From contig NZ_JACVFB010000001.1 of assembly GCF_014529945.1 (NCBI RefSeq), positions 1,240,001-1,304,000 on the forward strand: 64,000 nt of DNA, written 5' to 3'. The notes beneath the pieces are model-generated. The model had not been told where the DNA came from, ran no database searches, and saw only the letters and a list, made by a program, of their open reading frames with translations. Below, in pieces: positions 55,501 through 61,370 of the stretch; positions within the stretch are counted from its first letter, which is position 1, and each line of letters opens with the position of its first letter. The position numbers and the translations under genes were made by a program. Source of the stretch: Chitinophaga varians. GTDB taxonomy: Bacteria > Bacteroidota > Bacteroidia > Chitinophagales > Chitinophagaceae.

Positions 55501-58500
55501 GAATTAACGGCCATTTGCAACATCTGTTTGGCCAACAGCGCATAGTAGTCGGAGAACACGAAACTTCCGACAGAAGGGCCGTTATCATCACTCAGGCTGA
55601 AATTTTTGTAACCGGCTTTTTCTCTGGTGCCCACATTGACGGCTATTTCATTAAAGTACACCCGTAAGGCAGTGAGGTAGTCAGTAGAGGTGGCATTGTA
55701 GGCGGCGTAGGTATATGCTAATGGTTCCGGTTCGCCGGGGCGTTCCATGGAAAAGCCCACCGACGGCAGGACAGGGAAGTAGGTAGCATTAATTTCCGTG
55801 CTGTTCGCCGCTGCATCCGGGCCGTGTACCACCACGCTGAACTGGCGTTCCATAAAGGTATTGATGTCCTTTTCCGGAATGGGGATATCGTTATTGGGCG
55901 CACTTAGATAGTTCAGCAGGATTTCCAGTTGCTCCAGGGTCACCACGGACTGGTCTACTTCTTTTTCCGTTAGCGGTTGGGTTTGCAATGCGGCAAACAT
56001 CCATCTGAACACTTGTTTGGCGACTTTTTCAAAAGCACTGTCAGTGGCCTGGTCCGCTGCTTTGAGCCTGCAACTGAGGAGGTCGTCCTGTGGCGCTTTT
56101 ACAGACTCCATCATCATCACCGCTACGCCACATGCCTGCTGGCCTGCCAGCGTGGGTGTTTTTTCGTTTTCATCCCGGGCGGCGGTAAGACCGAGCATCA
56201 GGTATACCGGCAGTTCTACCGGTGAACCGGCAGGCAGCAGGTTGTCCCAATGAAGCACAGGTGCTGCTGCCAGCAGTTTATGCTGTAGCAGCCTAACGGC
56301 CATGCCTGCACGTTCCAGTCTCCGGCTTTGTGCCAGAGAGCGTTTTTCTGTACCGTCGGCCCATGGCGCTGTTCCGCCCACTGCCGGTAAGGTGAGGTGG
56401 TGCTGGATGCGCAGGGAGAAGCTAAAGCTGATAGTGATGAACAATATCTTAATGCTGGCAGAAGCCCTGACACTGGCGGTAAGGGCTAATTCTATCGGTT
56501 CATAGGGCGCAAAATAAAACTGGGCAGTAATGATAATTTCAATATCCACACTGGCTTTGATAATAGCAAAATCCACGGTGCCGTATAGTCTGCCGATAAG
56601 TCCCACTGTGCCGCGGATAGAGAAGTAATAATCCGTTTCTATCCGATCACGCTGCCCTGCTGGTGCGGGCAGGTAAGGATTCCATTTGGCGATCACCCCT
56701 TCGATGATGGCAGCTACGGTGAGACTGAATCCTGCACTGAGGATGCCCATGTTAAATTCGTATCCCAGGCCTATCTGGAAGCCCACCCCGAAAGCGACTA
56801 CCGGGTTGAAGATACCTTTTTTGGAAGCCGGTACTTTGGTGGTGGTGGCGCTGGACAGCTTGGCGAAATACAGGCCTATGGACCCCATCACCGGGATGGG
56901 TACGGGAACGAATATGATGGTCTGAAGCGTAAAGGAACGCGAGAAATTGGCATTCCATGGGAAACCCAGGTCTACCTGGAAATCTCCGTTGGTATATACC
57001 TGGATACCAAAGACAGGCAGCACGATATTAAATTGTCCTAACCTGATATAACGCATCACGTCGGGCAAGGTTATCTCAGACTGATATACGCCTACGGACT
57101 GGCTGACCTGCCGGTACATGACCTCGAATTGCAGTCCTTTGAAAACTTTTGCCGCATCACCGTTGAGGGCTATACGAAGACCATAGAGGTTGGGGTCGGA
57201 GAATACGATCTGAAGATTGAACACATAGTCGCTTGGCAGCGCCAGCACTCCTTGCCCGGCATCCAAAGGAAGCCGGGATTTTGGCGGAGGGTCCTGGCTT
57301 ATGCGTAATAACCCGAGGTCCATTCCTACCAGCCAGCCATTGTTGGCATTCAGGGCCACGGGTGGAAGTTGACCTTTGGGTGTGGCCGGTAATTTCTCCA
57401 TGATGGAAATTGCCTGCGCAATGCTGGTGGCGCCGGCAAGCCCCTTTACGTCCACATGCTGTCCCATGGCCAGCATGCGCAGATCTATGTATTTGTTGCC
57501 CTGTGCCGGCGGAGCAGGTGTCGTTTCTGGTTTGGATGCATCCCATCCGAGTGGTTTGCGGGGATCCTGCTGCCATTTGAAATCCCCCAGCAGCTGTACC
57601 TGCACGCCATTCTGATTCGGGTCAGGCTGATCAGACTGGTAAGTCAGTTTGAATCCTGTGATAGTAGCGATGTTGATGCCAAATAGTCCTATTGCTATCG
57701 GGTTCAGCGCTATTTCGAGCCCTACCTGTTTATCGGTCAGGTTAAAGGTAAGGACGAGATTATTCAGCGCAACGGAGTTGAGGATGTTCCATGGTGCGCC
57801 CAGACTGAATTTACTACCGGTGGCCCAGCTGACCATGGTTTCCACCATGCTGCCAATAGTGGTGGATTGTGTGAAACGCAGGGTGGCGGTGGTTTTGGGA
57901 GGAGTGCCGGATTGCGTTATTTTGCCTTCCAGCTGTCCCCATTTAATACCAAAGCTCTGATAGCCCGGGGCAAAGTCGTAGTATACAGTAAGGTCTATAT
58001 TTTGCCAGATGATATCGGCCTGACCTGTTCCAAAGTAACCTGTGGCCGGAACGGTCTGCAAAATAGAGGCAAGTGATACCAGGTGGTTGTCCGGCAGTAA
58101 TACCGGTACCTCGGCTTTGCCCGAAATTGTTTCGCGGCCGCCGAAACTTTGGGTGCCGCCATTGTAGCCCAATTTCAGGTTGAGGTACAGGGACAGATCA
58201 ATGCCGGGTATCAGGACAGGATCGGCTGTTTTACCGGTGAATAGCCACGAGTTGGTGGCCGTTTCAATCTCAAGTCCGAGACCATCGACGTATATTTCAA
58301 ATGTAGTATCCCAGCCCAGATATTGCTTTAGCAGCGCCAGCAACGGCACTTTACCGGAAGTCTGTTGCGCAATAAACCGCCAACCTGCTCCATTGCCCAG
58401 ATACATAGCTGTTAACAGCAGGCCGACGTTTGCGCCGTCGGGGAGAATAATAACGGAGCCACTCAGGCTGCCTGTGCTCCAGCCGTCACCACCGGATAGT

Positions 58501-61319
58501 GATAACGAGATGTATTCAATGGTTAAGATAGTCCTGCCTGCCACCACGATAGGCCAGTTCAATTCCAGCGTGGTGTCCACCATATATTCGCTTCCGTTGG
58601 AATTGTAGCTGAGTGATAGTTCGGTAATGGCTGGTTCATTACCTCCGGGCCAGGAAGGAGAGGCCCCCGGCCAGAATACCTGTAGCAGATTGTTTAAAGG
58701 CAATTCGGGGCTGTCGAGCTGACCGCTTAGCCGCAGTCCGGGGACCTGGGCCGAAACACTAATACGGGGTGAGTTGGCCTCAGTGCCTATTACCAGGTCA
58801 CCGCTAACGGTAACGGATGTTTTACGGTTGTTCAGATCACCCGGCGAAAGAATGGTGATCAGTACACCGGCATTGTCAACAGCCAGCCTGTCCAGTAGTT
58901 GCCACTTATCAGGGGAGCCAATTTCGACAGCGATGGATTCGATGATGCCCAGTTTGGAGCTGTAAGTAAACTGAATGGACTTCACCCCTACATTGGCCAG
59001 CTTTTGTATAGGCTCGGGGACTAAGGTTTCGAGGTTGATGCCGCCAACGAAACCTAAGAAGGTAGAGATAGAGGCGGGTTTCGTGAACGTGCCGGAACAG
59101 GTAGCCAATCCGTTTGAATCAGGAAGCGTGAGCGACAAGGTGAGGTCTGTGCTCTGTAACATCACACTGATGGTCCCGGAAGGAGGAAGGCCGCCGTTTG
59201 CTACCAACACATGAAAAGTGGGCGCTTCGAAAACAATCCACGGTATTCCGTTCAGGCTCCAGTTGTCTTTGGCAACAAAGTCGGCTGCGCAGGCAATGTC
59301 ATCCATCCTCATATTGAATACAAACGTGCTGTTGGCAAGTACGCCGTATGCATCGGTCTTTCCGGTCAGGGTAACGGTATCAATCTGGTTGCTCTCATCT
59401 CTGTGGGCTTCCACATTGGCCTGATCAATGATCAGTTTACCACCATAGGGCGTTAACACGTCGGCAAAATAATCATGGATACCGCCGGTCGTTAAAATGG
59501 TGCCCAGCAGGTCCACCATCGATGTGCTGTCTATTTCAGCTTTAATCTCATTGTAAAGTTGTTCCAGCGGAGGAAGTTCACCGGCGGGCCTTTCAACTTG
59601 TTGTCCGGGGAAAAGCGTGGGATAATAATTGGCGAATACGGAAGTGCCGATGACTATTTTATCGTTGATAGGTTTTTGAAAGTACTCCTGTACCGAGCCA
59701 AAGTATTTGGTAATGTCGGTATTGTCTGTAAATGTCGTAATGAAATCGGCCATTATTTTACTAGGGGCTTCGTCGACAGCTAATGGCCAGAAATTCAGAT
59801 CTCCCTGGATCTGGTTAGCAATATTTTGCATGGTGCGGATAACCGTCCCGGCGCTTTTTTCCCCGACATTGCCGGGTGGATAATTATTCTCTGTGCCAAT
59901 ATATCCAACCCTTAAAGTGTGCAGGTAAGGCTTCCCTGTCATGATAGCTGGTACTGCCGTGTTCTGGCCTTCAAAGACCGGCAACAGGCCAGCCACTTTC
60001 ATCACATAGTTAAATACGATGGAGGGTACACGGTCTGCCTGAATCATCAACACCCGGTGAGGATTGTCGCTTAACCAAATGAGCAGGCTGTAAATACTGG
60101 TTCCAATATCCGTATAGTTGATAATCTTTATGAAATCCATGCCCTGTGCATGGAAAGAGCGGAATCTGGCATTCGCTCTTTGTACAGCACGCTCCACAAA
60201 CTCACCGGCTTTAGGGCCGGCAATTCTGGATTGCAAAAGTTGCTGTAGAAAGTTATCATAGGTTGTTCGTCCTCCATTAGCGATGGAGAGTACTTTAGCC
60301 AACGTCATTTCCTGGTTCGTACCAGGAATGTATGGACTGAAGTTGATAATAATAGGAGGCTTGATTTTGCCTGCGGCCCCGCTCCTCAATGCTGTTTGAA
60401 AGCTCGCCAGCGCCAGCGACAGCCGTTCACTTACCGGCTCTCTGAAGGCAGTTTCGGCAGGGTAATTAATGCCATAGATGGGCACAATGCTATACTCATC
60501 AAGGTTCTCTTTTATCGTCAGTATCTGAAGTATTTTCAATAACGTTTTCCCGTTGGCAGAAAGGTTTGCGGCAATCGTATCCCAATCCTGTGTCGTAAGA
60601 TCTGGAATGGGCGTGAAAAAACTACGTTCTGCCACGTAGAGCGGCGGAAACATATCAAAACGTTGTATAAAGGTGTAAGGATAGCTGCTGCCGCTTCTGC
60701 ATAGCTGCTCTATGCCTGTATCGAGGTTCAGCGCGTATACATTTACCGTACCGGACACCGGTTTTCTGTAAAATAGCAGGTTGCCTGGAGAAAGTCCCCT
60801 GGTGGCGAATTTTTTTACTTTCCACTTATAGGGCTGAAGCATTAAAAAACACTTGGTCCGCAAAGGAAGAAAGGAAGCCTCCAGGAAACCCAGGACCTCG
60901 TTATTGTTTATATAATCACAGGCGCCGGTGAATCCAAAGTCCACATCAGTGGCGGGAGGGGCGTCATCCAGAACTTTAATTGTCACAGTCGCTTTATTTA
61001 ACCGGCCGCCTGTTGCCTGATTCCGTAGTTCCGGAATAAGTTCCAGTACTTTGGGAATATCTTCGTCAATATTTACAAATATTTCAACAGTCCCCGTATA
61101 ATCACATCCCAGGGGATTGACGGCTGAACTGTCGCAGATGCGCCTGACGATGTTAACAGAGGCGCTATGATGTCCATATCCCGGTCCGCCCGCAACAAAG
61201 CACCTGATAACAGCCTGCTTACCAATAAAAACCTTAAAAAGCCCCATACCCTGTTCCAGGTATTCTTTCACTTTGCGAGAGGTTACTTCACCAAAAAATT
61301 CAAAATCGGGAAAAGGCAT
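49593..61319 (-). CDS. Giant multidomain protein: GT-B-like head, DUF6603-like beta region, LysM modules
   Basis: 3908 residues (roughly 420 kDa), uninterrupted, starting MPFPDFEFFGE with no Sec, lipoprotein or Tat signal and no T9SS tail. N-terminus: AGGPGYGHHSASVNIVRR (43-60) resembles the glycine-rich first loop of GT-B glycosyltransferases, and at about 446-465 VFEGQNTAVPAIMTGKPYL resembles the donor-side E-G-x-x-T and G-K-P motif of that fold. Residues about 600-1645 are beta-rich and recall DUF6603-type proteins, with strongly hydrophobic glycine-rich stretches near 1502-1545 and 1600-1645. About 1650-1830 is helical. LysM-like modules lie near 1994-2050, 2050-2095, 2096-2147, 2570-2609, 2609-2668 and 2670-2714. 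The rest to 3908 is mixed, with Ig-like strands. It lies 51 bp downstream of another large gene. I do not recognise a named whole-protein family. LysM domains often bind peptidoglycan or occur in contractile-injection-system parts. Its role is unknown. Confidence 0.85.
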   Translation of the reverse strand: MPFPDFEFFGEVTSRKVKEYLEQGMGLFKVFIGKQAVIRCFVAGGPGYGHHSASVNIVRRICDSSAVNPLGCDYTGTVEIFVNIDEDIPKVLELIPELRNQATGGRLNKATVTIKVLDDAPPATDVDFGFTGACDYINNNEVLGFLEASFLPLRTKCFLMLQPYKWKVKKFATRGLSPGNLLFYRKPVSGTVNVYALNLDTGIEQLCRSGSSYPYTFIQRFDMFPPLYVAERSFFTPIPDLTTQDWDTIAANLSANGKTLLKILQILTIKENLDEYSIVPIYGINYPAETAFREPVSERLSLALASFQTALRSGAAGKIKPPIIINFSPYIPGTNQEMTLAKVLSIANGGRTTYDNFLQQLLQSRIAGPKAGEFVERAVQRANARFRSFHAQGMDFIKIINYTDIGTSIYSLLIWLSDNPHRVLMIQADRVPSIVFNYVMKVAGLLPVFEGQNTAVPAIMTGKPYLHTLRVGYIGTENNYPPGNVGEKSAGTVIRTMQNIANQIQGDLNFWPLAVDEAPSKIMADFITTFTDNTDITKYFGSVQEYFQKPINDKIVIGTSVFANYYPTLFPGQQVERPAGELPPLEQLYNEIKAEIDSTSMVDLLGTILTTGGIHDYFADVLTPYGGKLIIDQANVEAHRDESNQIDTVTLTGKTDAYGVLANSTFVFNMRMDDIACAADFVAKDNWSLNGIPWIVFEAPTFHVLVANGGLPPSGTISVMLQSTDLTLSLTLPDSNGLATCSGTFTKPASISTFLGFVGGINLETLVPEPIQKLANVGVKSIQFTYSSKLGIIESIAVEIGSPDKWQLLDRLAVDNAGVLITILSPGDLNNRKTSVTVSGDLVIGTEANSPRISVSAQVPGLRLSGQLDSPELPLNNLLQVFWPGASPSWPGGNEPAITELSLSYNSNGSEYMVDTTLELNWPIVVAGRTILTIEYISLSLSGGDGWSTGSLSGSVIILPDGANVGLLLTAMYLGNGAGWRFIAQQTSGKVPLLALLKQYLGWDTTFEIYVDGLGLEIETATNSWLFTGKTADPVLIPGIDLSLYLNLKLGYNGGTQSFGGRETISGKAEVPVLLPDNHLVSLASILQTVPATGYFGTGQADIIWQNIDLTVYYDFAPGYQSFGIKWGQLEGKITQSGTPPKTTATLRFTQSTTIGSMVETMVSWATGSKFSLGAPWNILNSVALNNLVLTFNLTDKQVGLEIALNPIAIGLFGINIATITGFKLTYQSDQPDPNQNGVQVQLLGDFKWQQDPRKPLGWDASKPETTPAPPAQGNKYIDLRMLAMGQHVDVKGLAGATSIAQAISIMEKLPATPKGQLPPVALNANNGWLVGMDLGLLRISQDPPPKSRLPLDAGQGVLALPSDYVFNLQIVFSDPNLYGLRIALNGDAAKVFKGLQFEVMYRQVSQSVGVYQSEITLPDVMRYIRLGQFNIVLPVFGIQVYTNGDFQVDLGFPWNANFSRSFTLQTIIFVPVPIPVMGSIGLYFAKLSSATTTKVPASKKGIFNPVVAFGVGFQIGLGYEFNMGILSAGFSLTVAAIIEGVIAKWNPYLPAPAGQRDRIETDYYFSIRGTVGLIGRLYGTVDFAIIKASVDIEIIITAQFYFAPYEPIELALTASVRASASIKILFITISFSFSLRIQHHLTLPAVGGTAPWADGTEKRSLAQSRRLERAGMAVRLLQHKLLAAAPVLHWDNLLPAGSPVELPVYLMLGLTAARDENEKTPTLAGQQACGVAVMMMESVKAPQDDLLSCRLKAADQATDSAFEKVAKQVFRWMFAALQTQPLTEKEVDQSVVTLEQLEILLNYLSAPNNDIPIPEKDINTFMERQFSVVVHGPDAAANSTEINATYFPVLPSVGFSMERPGEPEPLAYTYAAYNATSTDYLTALRVYFNEIAVNVGTREKAGYKNFSLSDDNGPSVGSFVFSDYYALLAKQMLQMAVNSLKTYVYPIQPEQLTEDIVKWVNQTGGLTNGQEYTLEKLFTDNKTHDVSAESVITIAGTPYIIQTGDTFSAIASLAIYAAGFTAQSLARQNATTAGIVKAGSEINYTGKPPYSTLPQQTLENIATALEVNVDELLQYSNILTLKDLLVPASTLWLPEFNYKAKEKDKLNEIATTFGVTLEQLANIPANGKIKDLFDAKDNPDLNIVQLPQFNVAALLQEIQYTQGLQHLAGLTSRYYMAGLRLPTKGLSPKYPGMWVTGDKDDYSLPENAGLFALSGQQFPVPVLSTGQSLTLTFTNNGCKWISFDKQATLSISITPESLQYKEAVALTAFATKNYLDVGLTQLGTPELFSIEANTYTFNSDINWASPSYISMPYPGNTGEPQQLRLWKIPDSLLNLPDLAVHKINPLLNIQLGTYDEAAQKMKYSSFSNYGWGTRIDFTIRKISPVPESPTTATTYEVAGANGFNTLLLEKLVDQIGDNDSLINSLHLAFTQSSDETAGGGIQTDNPDQLTIGLAQVNLTTVTAPNVSAMNNDGQPAAAQHLIAPTQFIRLLWEASITSQGGYYLYYYNDKSNAGLPDRIFDNQGNAQLSLIVLFSGVQRNELCSYMNVLATARAVDFSSHTLFARTLMQDLQITADNQTSLAGIVRDYFADADQIAAKNKDIPLRTGAVLSLRGGVYEVRDQAPGWKLNDIAAYFEVTPESVKSANPQITNWDSTLPVFTAIYLPDHTMVVGTSKGGTNIGNIARYYSISVSGIALANRDVTGIFEPGKTISFTSGPLTNQSTIKQGEMAVKAVRKVAPPVPDNPADKDFALNFLQNNFSLLGYRISENAFFDNSNLSLPLCPVIPGTTSDDDSKFLLPPVLGVDDQWQYTNSLAYTSVVKTMQQATPGLPAPENDPYQGLGSLLQIRYSWQDVYGNSLLTTLDNLQDGNNLNNFPILIKYYDTLVGLSRWPSISSNWQVPGISGQPALHLILNFDAAAYDGLLIVKADDNNTLTAVFTVALDETSATDAANYSLSDGIQIVSISLNTDKKSVQIKVSDLVPGVDISLQVKNIFNQEKSKSYTGAATFSTNPAISPTSTIMTKAAGDKVLYEQIWYQLNDRNGIKMMVNTSLVPGTDFILDTTQTTALVQNWLAAIYQYIDNRAAGKDTTVIPDLQHVVMFNINPANIATKDTFKLTLDFTIRRNRLLADSTDDSILTATTTIAPQSDLSASNGNTYTKFVTDFETAFSGSLELRIAAGVDRFDSIVTADSTLWVVRLDATNTGTAPALGFEINKQEEPKLFAPRPVANQLISRTGVPICTFDPKTGLDCKGGIHKDFIDVDINLWCKQVFENFDELLSPAFVTCIQIVDFRTKNENPQAPSFFDLLISQKEQLADIVKELMVPVFEDQVTIDPTDIREDFKQALLVKLSNAYSVQSGLQFSANVYHNNLEAPAYLYGNVIQKDDGGTRASQNIQLTAPKISLAPDKQAGVRFLMSAPQMIKGQQGEVLSVLDLDLSYTASAIEHQIGELPGIKDYKASSWLQFFSKDSSILSARSLSDKAVQVPLPLNVFPAAPGMNKQTGQLSVNNSDDALSDLLDWDYLFSYSQPFHYPQDILHFSVQFNLVLRDTSDVAGLEDAFADIAQFITVMPEINEALGTLSAVTMSSDTPAITAAATVLTAYTTMVGNIITRAKVTGLQVQQQDMRAVASADGPYAFVVKEGNATIDGQEGVLLVSVGLTAEVQAAIGIPVVTIDDYETVSHTPCETGFYCYYYKHIKDGSLLPASIGQTIAKRTVVLKKLNILARQDAGVGVYMDRNADLVPGKPTNHAFVYTTGNVEFPNYYYPNFVRNEPINIATIPTGQPVVAPLQTHLNNLFDALLKKNQQGKLSFNVVVAYDYQVNLPGNTIQLPVMMQPARTFDLGAHPDKAPEGMIDNWVKVISDWLKTNDPNKANAAFNFNLTIFSNLTDEPKPLIQLTRLYLKLADIG

Positions 61320-61370
61320 ATCGCTTAAATTTATTAATTAGACAATAGGGGCATCAACAGCCATTTCACA

